In this document: positions 35,496-47,218 of the stretch, one piece after another | Layout: each line of letters begins with the position of its first letter | Position numbering within the stretch: position 1 is the stretch's first letter | Assembly (NCBI RefSeq): GCF_021462225.1 | Contig: NC_061797.1 | Coordinates: forward strand, 27,055,093 to 27,119,092 | Reading direction: 5' to 3' | DNA from: Girardinichthys multiradiatus | Taxonomy: Eukaryota > Chordata > Actinopteri > Cyprinodontiformes > Goodeidae | DNA: 64,000 nucleotides | The notes under the pieces: model-generated | Told to the model about the DNA's origin: nothing | The model's database searches: none | Seen by the model: the letters and a program-made list of their open reading frames with translations, nothing else | Translations under genes and position numbers: made by a program

Positions 35496-36728
35496 GAGTG
35501 CAAAACTTGTCATGCACAAGTTTCCCGTGGTGGCACAGAACCAGGGAAGTTTAATACCACCAATCTCATCGCGTATTTAAAGCAGCATCACAAAAATGAG
35601 GATGAGGATTTCCGAAGACCAAGGAGGCGAAGAAACAAACCCCTGGCTCCCTCAAACAACCGACACTGTCCAAAACATTTTCAAAGCGTGAAAACTTACA
35701 CGTGACTGTAAAAAGGCATTAGCTATAACAGAAAAGATAGCCCAGTTTATTGTGCTCGATGACCAGCCTGTCAATGGTGAGTAATGTCAGGTTTAAACAC
35801 TAAATTGAGCTCCTCGAGCCTCGCTACATTGTGCCTTGCTGCCACTACATTGTAGACAAAACGATACCCCAGATATATAAAGAAGTTCAAAAGTGTATTG
35901 CGGCACATATGGAGAAAGGAAATGCTGTTAGCTTCACTACGGACAGCTGGAGCTCAGACCATCGTCTGCTGTGCTTATTGAGTCTGACTGAGCACTGGAT
36001 AGACACTGATTTTATATTGCAAAGAGCAGTGTTACATGCAAGCGAGTTCAGAGGTTCACACACACAGCTAATGCCTTCATGAACGCCATGGAGGAGGTGC
36101 TGCGTGACTAGAAGATCAACAAGAAGGTCAAGGTCGTTTTAAGAGACAATGCTGCTGACTTGAGAAATAAGCTATGGATCAACTACAAGTGCCAGCCAAG
36201 CTTACAATGTTTTGTGTATAGTCTTCATCTTGTAGTCCATGAAGGAATAGTGGGCCACTTTCAACCTTCCACCAAAGCTCATTCAAGCCTTGAAGACCTA
36301 CAAGTGGAGCTGAACAACACACCAAAACATCTCCACTAGGATGTCCAGACACGATGGAGCAATACCAAGTAGATGATTGACAGCCTCATTTATCAAAAAC
36401 GGTCACTGCATGCATACTCATCTGAAGAAAACAACACCCTGCCAGCCATTCTAACAGCAAATCAGTGGGAGCTGAGAAAACCTCAAAGGTTCTCAATCCC
36501 TTTGAAGAGCTAACAACTAATGTCAGTGCTGTATTTGCTACCACAGCCGATGTCATTCCATCCATCCATGTCCTGATACGGTTTCTCAATAAGAAAATGA
36601 CTTAAGATGATCAAGGGATCCAAAATATGAACGCCACCCTTCTGAATGCAGTCTACAGACGTTTTAGGCATGTGGAGTCCGAGCCCCTCTACACCGTGGC
36701 AACACTGCTGGATCCATGGAATAAGTAA
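35496..36728 (+). pseudogene. hAT transposase, N-terminal and catalytic parts, decayed
   Basis: In order: a BED-type zinc finger at about 35496-35605 (CKTCHAQVSRGG..LIAYLKQHHKNED, with Cys-Cys..His-His spacing), an open frame at 35831-36082 containing FTTDSWSSD (first catalytic Asp region), then in another frame VVLRDNAADLR..LQCFVYSLHLVVHEG at about 36130-36245 and VQTRWSNT at 36340-36365. Near 36500-36600 comes NPFEELTTNVSAVFATTADVIPS and at 36690-36725 LYTVATLLDPWNK, followed by a GTAAGG donor-like site. Several stops and frameshifts are present. The family resembles ZBED4/ZBED1-type hAT elements. Confidence 0.7.
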
Positions 36729-37053
36729 GGGAATTTAAAAAAAAACTGTTACACTTGTTTTGCCTAATTTGATATCTTAATTATGTGTTTCACAGTTACA
36801 ATATTGCACAGATGAAACCATTACAATAAATAAATATTGCACCCATAGTGATATTATGAAGTGGGTTACAGAATTACTGTTTACACTATCATGATTGTGT
36901 GAGACTGCATTCCTTTCTGTGAGCACAAATGTGTGTAGTCTGGGTATGTACATTTCTAAAATATACATTATTTTATACATTTTATATTTATGCCTGGTAC
37001 TTCACAAATGCGTAAAACCTGGGACATGCAGCGGTGTTGAAAATAGAAGAACT

Positions 37054-37059
37054 GAAGAC
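37054..37059. repeat. Target site duplication, left (GAAGAC)
   Basis: Identical to 47703-47708 and directly abutting the two TIR ends. Confidence 0.85.
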
Positions 37060-37345
37060 TACGGTGGCCCTGAAGTGCAAACCATATCAATAAGTTACTA
37101 AACACAACTACAAATTATAGAAAGAACTACGTTTAAAAAAACGCAACATTTCAAAAGACACAACATTAACTGAAACACAATAACATTTCAAAAAACACAA
37201 TAACATTAACTAAAACACAACAACATTAACTAAAACACAACAACATTAACTAAACGGAAGAGGTAGGTCCCAGTGGGAAAACCTGGGAAATCTCTGATTG
37301 GACGATGCCACTTTTGGCTTTTGAACCGGAAGTTAGGGCTTTAGC
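37060..37345 (+). repeat. Left terminal inverted repeat
   Basis: Pairs with 47219-47702 in reverse complement. It is made of the 19-bp end, a run of 'acaacattaactaaaacac' type repeats (37110-37255), then a unique inner block (37256-37345) ending 'aaccggaagttagggct'. It is about 200 bp shorter than the right TIR, because the repeat run is shorter. Confidence 0.88.
37291..37333 (+). promoter_or_regulatory. Putative TIR promoter of the integrase gene
   Basis: An inverted CCAAT box ('gattgg', about 37295) is followed by an ETS/GABP-type site CCGGAAGT (37326-37333). The integrase frame opens directly downstream. The same motifs, inverted, sit upstream of the HECT gene at 47234-47275, so both genes seem to use the repeated end as promoter. 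Motif-based inference. Confidence 0.5.
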
Positions 37346-37746
37346 GCGTTTCTTGTAAACAAGAATATTACTGGTGACCCAGATGTAGCTACTGCTATCC
37401 ACAAATATTTTGAGTCAGGACATACATACGAGGTGATACTGGACATGCTTAGGACTAACCACGACGTTTCAATTAGTGTGTATGCGCTGAAGACGCATTT
37501 AAAAGAAGCTTAACTGTACAGACGACGCAACTACTCACCACTTCATGAGGTGAGACATGCCATTATGACAGAGCTGAGAGGACCAGGGCGATTGTTCGGC
37601 TATCGGACCATGTGGCAAGTTCTCAAACAAAAACACAAGCTTTGTGTCAAATGTGATGGGGTTATGAGACTGCTGAGACAGCTGAATCCTCGAGAAATCG
37701 CCCTGAGGACTCGCAGGAGATTTACGGGACGCACGTATCACTCCAC

Positions 37747-39773
37747 CCCTCCTTGAACCGCCACCTTAACGTGGTGGAGGGGTTTGAGTGCTCAAATGAT
37801 CCTAGAGGCTATGTTGTCTGGGGCTTAAATGCCCCTGGTAGGGTCTCCCATGGCAAACAGGCTCTAGGTGACGGGTCAGACAAAGAGCGGTTCAAGAACC
37901 CCTCATGACGACTATTAAATCGAGGCACATGAGGCACACGTCGCCCGGTACGGCGGAGCTGGGTTCCCACCCTGGAGCCAGGCCTGGGGTCGGGACTCGT
38001 CGGAGAGTGCCTGGTGGCTGGGTTGCTCCTCGCGGACGCGAGACCATCCCCCAGTGGGCCCACCACCTGCAGGGGGAACCATGAGGTCATGGAGAAGGAC
38101 TACCGATTGGCTTTGAAGCGATTCTGGCGAACCGTCCGCTGCCTCAGAACGGTGAAGCAGTGCTTCGCCAACACTGTTTACAGTGGGGGTGGGAGGCTGC
38201 TGACCTCAACTGGGGACATTATCGGGCAGTGGAAGGAGTACTTTGAGGATCTCCTCAATCCTGCCATCACGCATTCCCTGGTGGAAACAAAGGCTGGGGA
38301 CTCGGGGTTGGACTCTTTCATTACCCAGGCTGAAGTCACTGAGGTGGTTAAAAAGCTCCGCGGTGGCAGGGCTTTGGGGGTGGATGAGATCCGTCCTGAG
38401 TACCTCAAGTCTCTGGGTGTTGTGGGGCTGTCATGGTTGTCACACCTCTTCAACATTGCGTGGTGGTCAGGGACAGTGCCTCTGGACTGGCAGCTGGGGT
38501 GGTGGTCCCCCTTCATAAGAAGGGTGACCGGAGGGTGTGTTCCAACTACAGGGGGATCACACTCCTCAGCCTCCCTGGTAAGGCCTACGACAGGGTATTG
38601 GAGAGGAGAGTCCGGCCGATAGTCGAACCTTGGCTTCAGGAGGAGCAGTGTGGTTTTCGTCCCGGCCGTGGAACACTGGACCAGCTCTATACCCTCTACA
38701 GGGTACTCGAGGGTTCATGGGAGTTTGCCCAACCGGTCTACATATGTTTTGTGGACCTGGAGAAAGCATTCGACTGTGTCCCTCGGGATGCCCTGTGGGG
38801 GGTGCTCCAGGAGTATGGAGTCGGGGGCCCTTTATTAGGGGCTGCCCTTTGTCACTGGTCCTGTTCATAACTTTTATGGACAGGATTTCTAGACACAGCC
38901 AAGGGCCGGAGGGGGTCTGATTTGGGGACCAGAGGATTTCGTCTCCTCTTTTTGCAGATGACGCGGTCCTGCTGGCCCCTTCTAGCCAAGACCTACAGCA
39001 TGTGCTGGGGCAGTTCGCAGCCGAGTATGAAGCGGCTGGGATGAGGATCAGCTCCTCCAAGTCCAAGGCCATTGTTCTCGACCATAAAAGGGTGGCTTGT
39101 CCTCTTCAGGTTGGAGGGGAGTTCCTGCCTCAAGTGGAGGAGTTTAAGTATCTCGGGGTCTTGTTCACGAGTGAGGGAAGAATGGAGCGAGAGATTGACA
39201 GACGGATTGGTGCGGCTGCCACAGTAATAGGGGCGCTGTGCCGGTCCGTTGTGGTGAAGAGAGAGCTGAGCCGAAAAGCGAAGCTCTTGATTTACCGGTC
39301 GGTCAACGTTCCTACCCTCACCTATGGCCATGAACTTTGGGTCATGACCGAAAGAACAAGATCCCGGATACAACCGGCTGAAATGAGCTTCCTCTGTAGG
39401 GTGGCCAGGCACTCCCTTAGAGATAGGGTGAGGAGATCGGCCATCCGGGAGGGGCTTGGAGTAGAGCCGCTGCTTCTCCACATCGAGAGGAGCCAGTTGA
39501 GGTGGCTCGAGCATCTATACCAGATGCCTCCTGGACGCCTTCCTCGGGAGGTGTTCCAGGCACGTCCCACTGGGAGGAGGCCCAGGGGACGGCCCAGGAC
39601 ACGCTGGAAGGACTATGTCTCTCGGCTGGCCTGGGAACGCCTTGGGCTCCCCCCGGAGGAGCTGGAGGAGGTGTCTGGGGAGACGGACGTCTGGGTGTCT
39701 CTGCTGAGTCTGCTGCCCCCGCGACCCGGTCCCGGATAAGCGGAAGACGACAAGTACGAGTACAAGTACAAGT
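37747..39773 (+). mobile_element. Rex3 retrotransposon copy C, inside the integrase gene
   Basis: It has the Rex3 5' end 'ccctccttgaaccgccac' and the 3' tail, and is flanked by a 14-bp duplication ACGTATCACTCCAC (37733-37746 and 39774-39787). Skipping it restores the integrase frame (..RTYHS to GPNTQLDGY). A deletion near 38085 removed nearly all of the endonuclease, and another near 38840 removed about 100 bp of RT. Relatively young among the copies. Confidence 0.95.
38098..39739 (+). pseudogene. Rex3 copy C reverse transcriptase, internally deleted
   Basis: The frame at 38014-38622 covers the pre-RT region (KSLGVVGLSWLSHLFNIAW) and then shifts. 38433-38870 carries CSNYRGITLLSLPGKAYDRV, EEQCGFRPGRGTLDQLYTL and FVDLEKAFDCVPRDALWG. 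After a deletion near 38838 the catalytic box appears as LLFADDAVLL (the first Val of VVLL is Ala). 39002-39739 is one intact 245-codon C-terminal stretch ending LLPPRPGPG. With no endonuclease it cannot be autonomous. Confidence 0.85.
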
Positions 39774-41080
39774 ACGTATCACTCCACGGGGCCCAAATAC
39801 CCAATTAGATGGTTACGACAAACTGAAGCCATTCGGCTTGGCGCTCTCAGGATGTATAGATGGTTTTTCAAGAAGAACGATGTGGATTGTTTGTGGAAAT
39901 ACAAACAACAATCCTTCTGTGATTGCTCTCAATTATATAAACTGTCTCAAGAGTTTTGGAGTGATACCAATGAGACTACGAACAGACCTCGGGACCAAGA
40001 ATGGGAGGATCATCAAGCCACAGTTACGGATTGTCAACAGGGAATCAATGCATCGAGTCATGATGGTCTTTTTTCAGAAGAGGAAGGTGGGTACATCTGT
40101 GTTTGGTAGATGCGATATACAGTGGAAGCTGATCTGCATTGATTTTATAAACTTTTCTTGTTTTGCAAACTATCATGCCATATTGAGTTTGCTCCCAAAA
40201 TTACTTACCATAAGCAAATGAGTATTTTCCACTCTCTGGTTACAGAAGGTACACCAACATTTTTAGGCTATGTCTGTGGAATTGACGCAATATCTTGTTT
40301 AACACACATTTCTATCATACAATACCAATATGAGCAGAAATGGAAAGGGGAAGACATTTCTTTAATAATGATTAAATGACCAGGAACAGAACAATTTTGA
40401 ATTTAATGTATCCCCAGGGCTCAGTTTTGGATGGACTTGTTTGGAGATCTAAGAGACTCTGGAAACTTCAATGGAAGCCACGTACATCAATGCCTGCTGA
40501 GATTCTGCTTCAGCAGTGTTCTGCAGAAAGACCTGGATGAATGCAAAGACCTCTGGAACAAACACAGGATCCGACCATGCAGACTTACATCATGTCCTGG
40601 GGAGATTCCAAATGAACTCTATCTCTTGCCTCACAGGTAATTGATATCTTCTCAGAAAGAAATCACATTTTGCATTACATAATAATGCAATATTGTTATA
40701 GCACAAGTTGGTAAATATATTTTAATCAATGTACAAGATACAGTTGTTAATTTATGAGCTGTCACTTCTGGTGTTAACTTATACAAATCCATTTACCCAG
40801 CAAATGAATCTGACATTTTAAACTATTTGTAGTACATGTAGAAAATATCATAATTCTATTCTGATTTTGCATTTACGGTTCAAGAGACTGTGGATTTGCT
40901 GTTGAGGAGAGGGAACTGGATGTGTTCCCTGAGGCAAGGCAAGCTACTGAATTGTGTGGTGATCAAAACACTGAAGAATACCTACAACAGGGTGTACAAC
41001 AAAATGGACTACAACAGCCACAAGACTGGGAATCGGTCACAGAACTGTATTTATTGCTCAAAGACATAGCCAGGTTTTAG

Positions 41081-41463
41081 ACAAACTACCTGAAACTAAA
41101 TTTTTAATCTTTTGTATCCTGTTCCTTCTACTAAAATGAAAAGTGATAGATTATTCAGAACGTACAAAACAAGTGGATTCAAACATTTAAAATGAACCGT
41201 GTATTCAGTCTAAATCCTGAAGTCCGACTTAATACTTCACATTGTGAATAAAACTCTGTAGCAACATGTCCAGCCTTTGTTTCAACTTGCCTATACTGTA
41301 AACTATTTAGCTCTGAGAACCAAAAACAGCAAACATGTTTAGCAAAACAGTAAATTGGCTTTTTGCATCAATGTGTTACAATAGTACCTTACAGTGGTAG
41401 TATGCCAACAGCATCTGAAATAGACTGGATGGGAATCAGTCACTGACATTTGACCTTTGAGAT
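41081..41463. other. Gap between the convergent integrase and HECT genes
   Basis: AT-rich 383-bp spacer between two stop codons. It must hold both 3' ends. 'aataaa' occurs on plus at 41248, a plausible poly(A) signal for the integrase transcript. Confidence 0.5.
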
Positions 41464-44400
41464 TTAATAACAGCTGAATCCTGGAGCATTCTGGATCCCA
41501 AAGTCCATGTTTGCCTTAAAAACACTGTATGATTCAAAAACTTTGGAGCTTCAGTGTATGTGCACAGGTGTTTGCAACTGGAAAAGGGGAATTACTTAAA
41601 AACTCGAGGCGTGGAGGTGGCTTTATGCCTGCTGGTGGAAGTGCTGCCAGACCTGTAGCAAACATCAACAGGTCTTCCAGAGATACAGCTGTCATTTTTT
41701 CTGAAAGAAGGTAAACATTGTAGTTGTTGGACTCTGCATTTAGGACAATTAATTTTCTTATTTCTGCATTCCTTTCATTATAACTGAAAAAATGGAATGC
41801 TGCTGCAATGCATGGAGGAAACCAGGACTTGCCAGTCCATCTTTGAATCTGTTAAGGATAAATGCATAAACAGTGTTGTATTTGATTTATACCATAGATA
41901 TGAACTATTCCATATCAGTCAATGTGTGTAAATGCCAATGAGAGTTTTAGTTTAATATATTTGGACAAATTTTAAATGAATAGTGTCACACAATAAGTAA
42001 AGCTCGGGTGATTATGTAGGACCACTCATATGCAAACCATTCACGGGGCTCAGAAATAGTTAGTAAAAGCAAAAAACAAAAAAAGATAATTATGATTTAA
42101 GCATTTTTTGAAATAATGTTTTCACACTGCAATAAACCAAAGTTTGTCAAATAGGCAATTTTTTTAGAAATCCCTTTTAAAAAGTAGTCATGTAGCATGA
42201 ATGATTCTAAAGAACTTCCAGAGTTCTGGTGACAGACAAACTAAAATACATACATTTCTTAGTGGATGATACAAGTGGTGAAACTTAAAATGTGGCAAGT
42301 AATAATTTGTTGTTTCTCATCTTAATTAACTTTTCATAATAAATAAAGTTCTCATGATATCAGTGGCTGCTGTAAACAACTGGCAATGCTTAAGTAATAA
42401 TTAATTAAGCAATAAGCTTAGAACCGTGTATTAGTTTTAAAATATTTTCAGCCATTAATGGCAGACAGACTTACCGTTGAATGGCACTGTGGTTTCTGTC
42501 AATGATGTACCATTTAAGATATTCCTCCACGAAAGCTTGCTTCTCACATGTTTTCACACCTCTGAGGCATCCAGCAGTTTGTAACATGGTACTGTTTGGC
42601 AAAATTACATTTTGCAGACATTCCTCTGATTCTGCTTCCAGGACCTATAGAACAAGTTTATTGTAAGGAAAACTAACAAAATATCCATTTGACAACTATA
42701 GACAAGTACAGGGTTAAAATTATTCCATTCGTGACTTCACGTTTGTTGAGAGAGAGACTGAAATATGTCCTTTCAAAACCAGAGATAATTAATTCAACCA
42801 TAATCTTTATCTGAACGGCAAAATAATCTCCACTTGTCCTGCAGTAAATCTGTTCCCTGAGCCTAGGTTATTTCCTACCTGTTGTAGAACTTTCCCAATC
42901 TCCTCATTTTTCACAACTTCTACAGTGGCGCTGAAACTTGGATTCCCTATCATGTAGTTGACCAGGTTCTTTGAGAGAAAATGTGGTGCTGGTCCTCCAT
43001 GTACAATGGATACAACAATCATCTTTCCTACTAAAAAAAAATTTATCTTCCCTGGCAGCTGTTATACAGAGCACAGAATTATTGTGGTTAATTACTACTT
43101 AAATCTGCCTATAATAAACATATGAACAGATGTTTCTGAAAATTTTGATTTTAGTTGTACAACCACTTCACTATACCTAAAAAGACTCACCTCTTGAAAT
43201 CCACGAATAGCTCCATCCCACACATCTGACCAATATATATTGAACCCGCTGACCTTCTTGTGGTCAATTGCCAGTGCCAGATGTGCATAATTTCATGTGC
43301 CTGCACATTTGTTTCTCTAGAAAAAAACATTATTTTAAACACAGTGAATGTACTTCTTTACTGATTGATCAAACTTTGCATAATGTGATTATGTGCAGGA
43401 ACAGGTGCTGGTTAATTGAATACAAAATGTCTAAATTACTAACACAGGTTCTTCTGTGGGCAGGTCTTTCTCTTTGTCACGAGTAAGTTCTTCAACAACA
43501 TCACAAAAATATGCGGTCATGGAATAAATTATGAGACCACCCCGTTTTCTTCTATGTTCTGTTTATTTTATTGCCCTATAACTCCTCTGTGCATCATGTG
43601 GCTAAAAACAAAAGAGAAAAAAAAAAGAAAAACAAGGAATGCCTAAAAGCACTGTTTTTGGCAGTGCAAAATCATAGCTACTGAAGTGATTTTCGTCACT
43701 CTTGCAACAGATTTTGCAGAAAATTAATAGAGATAAGTTTTCAAAGTAAACTCTTATGAGCTATTTTTGTTATTGTATTTGCCTAAACAAATGTACCTGT
43801 ACTTGAACCAGACAGTAAAATTAACAAGACGCTGAAGAAATCAAGGGTTGTCTAATAATTATTTCCATGCCTGTGTATTTGACACTTCAAAAACAAACAA
43901 GCATCCAGAAAATAAACAAGCAATACAAGCACTTTATAGGATATGTTCCAATAACCACATACAGGACAAAGAACCAAACTACATAGCATTAATACATACT
44001 GCATGCAAATACAGTAAATGTTAAAATACGTTTGGTACACATACACACATTATGCTATGATATATTCTTAAAATATAACTTACTCTGTTTCAGCCACTTT
44101 TTGTAAAGGACTTCTTTCATCCAGAGGTTCCCATGGCTGAAGTAAAGACACACAACACATTTTACATAAAAACAGTTACATAGTTCTACGGAGCTGAAGT
44201 AAAAGGTAAATGGTGCTTGTAATCATCGAACAACCAAAAACAAGAAGGACAGACCAAATACATTTTTAATTATACTTACGAGTGCATCAGTAAGATCAAA
44301 CTCTAAGGATATTTTAATAACAATCTCTGGGTCGAAGTCAGACAAGTCTGACAAATTTCCAACTGCAAAACATAAAAAAAAAAAAAAACAACAAACAAAT

Positions 44401-44906
44401 ATAAAAAAATAATAATTTCTACTAAGTGATAATACTATATTCATTAAACAATGTTAGGTCGTATCCAAATGCATAAACACAGCATTGGTAAAAACAAATG
44501 ACTCGGCAGATCCCAAAGCTTTCAAGTTTCTGGGAAGTAACTTGACATGTAGGAGCTAATGTATGTATGCGATTGACTTGATTGGTTTATGCCAGTAATG
44601 CTTACTTGCACAACTTCAAAATTTACATTTGTTGAAGTTTAGGCAATGTGTGCCAAACTCCACACACAAACATCACAGCTTACCTTCTTCAAAGTCCCTA
44701 TTCAAGCAGATGAAAACAGTAATCTTTTGATGTGATTTGCCAACTTCAGCTTTATAAGCAGCAAGGGTAAAAGGTCTTTGTGTCCCAGGGATATTAATGA
44801 TCTCTGTCCCATCTGGATACAGAAGAAGGAAAGGCCCATATTTTACATCTTTGTTGAAGTCCTTCATTTTTTTCAACAGCCTGACTGAGCAGAGTTGTAG
44901 CAGATA

Positions 44907-46176
44907 CAGGGGTTGGACAATGAAACTGAAACACCTGGTTTTAGACCACAATAATTTATTAGTATGGTGTAGGGCCTCCTTTTGCGGCCAATACAGCGTC
45001 AATTCGTCTTGGGAATGACATATACAAGTCCTGCACAGTGGTCAGAGGGATTTTAAGCCATTCGTCTTGCAGGATAGTGGCCAGGTCACTACGTGATACT
45101 GGTGGAGGAAAACGTTTCCTGACTCGCTCCTCCAAAACACCCCAAAGTGGCTCAATAATATTTAGATCTGGTGACTGTGCAGGCCATGGGAGATGTTCAA
45201 CTTCACTTTCATGTTCATCAAACCAATCTTTCACCAGTTTTGCTGTGTGTATTGGTGCATTGTCATCCTGATACACGGCACCGCCTTCAGGATACAATGT
45301 TTGAACCATTGAATGCACATGGTCCTCAAGAATGGTTTGGTAGTCCTTGGCAGTGACGCGCCCATCTAGCACAAGTATTGGGCCAAGGGAATGCCATGAT
45401 ATGGCAGCCCAAACCATCACTGATCCACCCCCATGCTTCACTCTGGGCATGCAACAGTCTGGGTGCTACGCTTCTTTGGGGCTTCTCCACACCGTAACTC
45501 TCCTGGATGTGGGGAAAACAGTAAAGGTGGACTCATCAGAGAACAATGCATGTTTCACATTGTCCACAGCCCAATATTTGCGCTCCTTGCACCATTGAAA
45601 CCGACGTTTGGCATTGGCATGAGTGACCAAAGGTTTGGCTATAGCAGCCCGGCCGTGTATATTGACCCTGTGGAGCTCCTGACGGACAGTTCTGGTGGAA
45701 ACAGGAGAGTTGAGGTGCACATTTAATTTTGCCGTGATTTGGGCAGCCGTGGTTTTATGTTTTTTGGATACAATCCGGGTTAGCACCCAAACATCCCTTT
45801 CATACAACTTCCTCTTGCGTCCACAGTTAATCCTGTTGGGTGTGGTTCGTCCTTCTTGGTGGTATGCTGACATTACCCTGGATACCGTGGCTCTTGATAC
45901 ATCACAAAGACTTGCTGTCTTGGTCACAGATGCGCCAGCAAGACATGCACCAACAATTTGTCCTCTTTTGAACTCTGGTATGTCACCCATAATGTTGTGT
46001 GCATTTCAATATTTTGAGCAAAACTGTGCTCTTACCCTGTTAATTGAACCTTCACACTCTGCTCTTACTGGTGCAATGTGCAATCAATGAAGACTGGCTA
46101 CCAGGCTGGTCCAATTTAGCCATGAAACCTCCCACACTAAAATGACAGGTGTTTCAGTTTCATTGTCCAACCCCTG
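44907..46176 (-). mobile_element. Tc1-like transposon (1270 bp), nearly intact, in HECT exon 2
   Basis: It has perfect-looking inverted ends of about 31 bp (CAGGGGTTGGACAATGAAAC..) and TA target duplications (44905-44906 and 46177-46178). Excising it and one TA rejoins the HECT exon in frame (YNRPRY to LLQLCS). The size and ends are those of an autonomous Tc1-like element. Confidence 0.93.
44959..45990 (-). pseudogene. Tc1-like transposase with one premature stop
   Basis: The frame starts ATG at 45990 (MGDIPEFKRGQIVGA) and ends at 44959, 343 codons, the normal length for Tc1 transposases. A paired helix-turn-helix region lies in the first 110 residues (TKTASLCDVSRATVSRVMSAY, GRKRKLYERD). The DD34E triad is present: FSDEST, YQDDNAPIH and NIIEPLW. 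The only visible lesion is a single in-frame TAG right after WRSPKEA (about 45466). This element must have inserted recently relative to its neighbours. Confidence 0.9.
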
Positions 46177-47218
46177 TATCTGGGTCTGTTGTAAGGGAAA
46201 TAGTTTTTCCACGCTGTGGCCTTAGTCCACCTTTCTGAATTACCACCAAGCCAACATTTATCTGAAAGAAAAAAGATGTGAAAAATTGAGAAATGTTTAA
46301 AAATATTGTCAAAATTGTTCTTTTTGCTTTTAATTATTGTGTTACATTTTGCAATAACAACCAAATGGACCAATTAAATACTAATATCAGTCAAAGAAGA
46401 ACGATGGAAACCTTTACTTTTAAACCACAGATTTGGATACAAACAAATCATAATAATGGTTGGTAATTTATTAATCAATAGCTGATTTACTATTTTGATT
46501 GATCATAAATTGACAATTTGCTATGACTGGTTAACAAGTATTCTGCATAGCTTTGTTACACTGAACTTTCTTCATGCCAGAATCCTTGATAAAAGCTGCT
46601 TGTTTTCAGTCGGAGCCATAGCTAACCTACCCCAACTTTTATTTTCCCCTTGTGCTTTAACCCCTTTCTCCCTAGAGAATACTTTTGTTGCTCCTTGTTT
46701 TTCTTTTGTCAGTATTCTAGGAAGGTGGTGAAGGCTGGAGTTAGGCAGGGTGGGATAGCCTGTCGTGCTAAAGTCAATGGGAGAAAAAATGACAAAGTTG
46801 CACATCAGAGAGATGCAAAGCCATATATGCAGACATGCCATACTAACCAGAGCAACACAGATTTCCCTGGTAAATAGCGCCCATGAATGCAACGAACATT
46901 TATATTTTACCTATAAATGTTGACTGAAACCTAGGTACACGTTTAATTCAGCATTTGCATTTACCAGACCCATTTAAATGACTATGGGCACGGTCTGGAC
47001 AACGCTAACGTTAACAAGGTACTACATCCATAAGACAAATAAACAATTTTTCATGCTTATGAACTTACTTGAAGGCGGTGGAGTAGCTCCAACACATATT
47101 TCTTGAATCCTCTTGCCACAGCTGCTGCAAAAGTTCGGTGACAGCTCAACCAACTCTTTTCCACAGCTTGGACAATACATAGCGTTGTGACTGTCTTCCC
47201 GCCTATCCAAACATTGAA

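Larger units (their letters stand above)
37335..41080 (+). pseudogene. Integrase-core (DDE) transposase of the IS3EU-like element
   Basis: Exons: about 37335-37746, then (after Rex3 copy C) 39788-40086, 40418-40636 and 40885-41080, with consistent GT/AG junctions and phases. The N-terminal part (DPDVATAIHKYFESGHTY.. then LYRRRNYSPLHEVRHAI..) resembles a helix-turn-helix DNA-binding region. GYRTMWQVLKQ and LNPREIALRTRRRF follow. The core has LDGYDKLKPFG (first Asp), GCIDGFSR, RTDLGTKNG (second Asp) and, in a shifted frame, GNQCIES (Glu). The third exon encodes FWMDLFGDLRDSG and SSVLQKDLDECKDLW; the last ends ..LLLKDIARF-stop. Lesions: in-frame TAA after THLKEA near 37512, Rex3 at 37747, a frameshift near 40008, and TGA in place of Trp after GNQCIES. 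It belongs to the animal 'integrase p58-like core' family by motif resemblance. Confidence 0.85.
41464..47180 (-). pseudogene. Zinc-ribbon plus HECT-domain E3 ligase-like gene carried by the transposon
   Basis: Exons on minus: 47180-47069 (MYCPSCGKEL..FCSSCGKRIQE, a four-Cys zinc ribbon), 46261-44684 (split by a Tc1 element; WTKATAWKNYFPYNRPRY / LLYPDGTEIINIPGT), 44362-44280, 44136-44084, 43316-43191 (WDGAIRGFQE, HECT start), about 43028-42879 ([16 protein letters not shown]), 42644-42475 (EEYLKWYIIDRN), 41848 to about 41765 (FKDGLASPGFLHALQQH), 41700-41464 (LEDLLMFATG, then NTCAHTL with the catalytic Cys, then MDFGIQNAPGF-stop). Junction phases agree for exons 1-5. The order matches HECT proteins of the G2E3 type, known as E3 ubiquitin ligases. 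Lesions: the Tc1 insertion, one-base frameshifts near 43285 and just after NTCAHTL, and missing segments between the HECT start and VHGG and before LEDLLMF. Confidence 0.82.

Noticed and set aside
37100..37260. CRISPR-like repeat run
   Set aside because: The repeats are short, imperfect AAC-rich units without unique spacers, mirrored in the other TIR; they are subterminal transposon repeats.
39502..40221. 239-codon plus-strand frame spanning the Rex3 end and the integrase core
   Set aside because: It is a chance read-through from a wrong Rex3 frame into the true integrase exon after the Rex3 insertion; not a fusion protein.
41529..41714. Plus-strand 61-codon frame with a Gly/Arg-rich sequence and apparent splice sites
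   Set aside because: It is exactly antisense to the last HECT exon, whose minus-strand translation carries LEDLLMFATG and the catalytic NTCAHTL. The plus frame is a shadow.
46495..46892. Overlapping ORFs on both strands between HECT exons 1 and 2
   Set aside because: They lie within the HECT gene's first intron, with no conserved motif and no splice linkage.
47181..47210. Upstream extension of the HECT first exon
   Set aside because: The frame extends to a TTG, but the first ATG is at 47180, directly before the CPSCGKEL zinc ribbon; the extension has no start codon.
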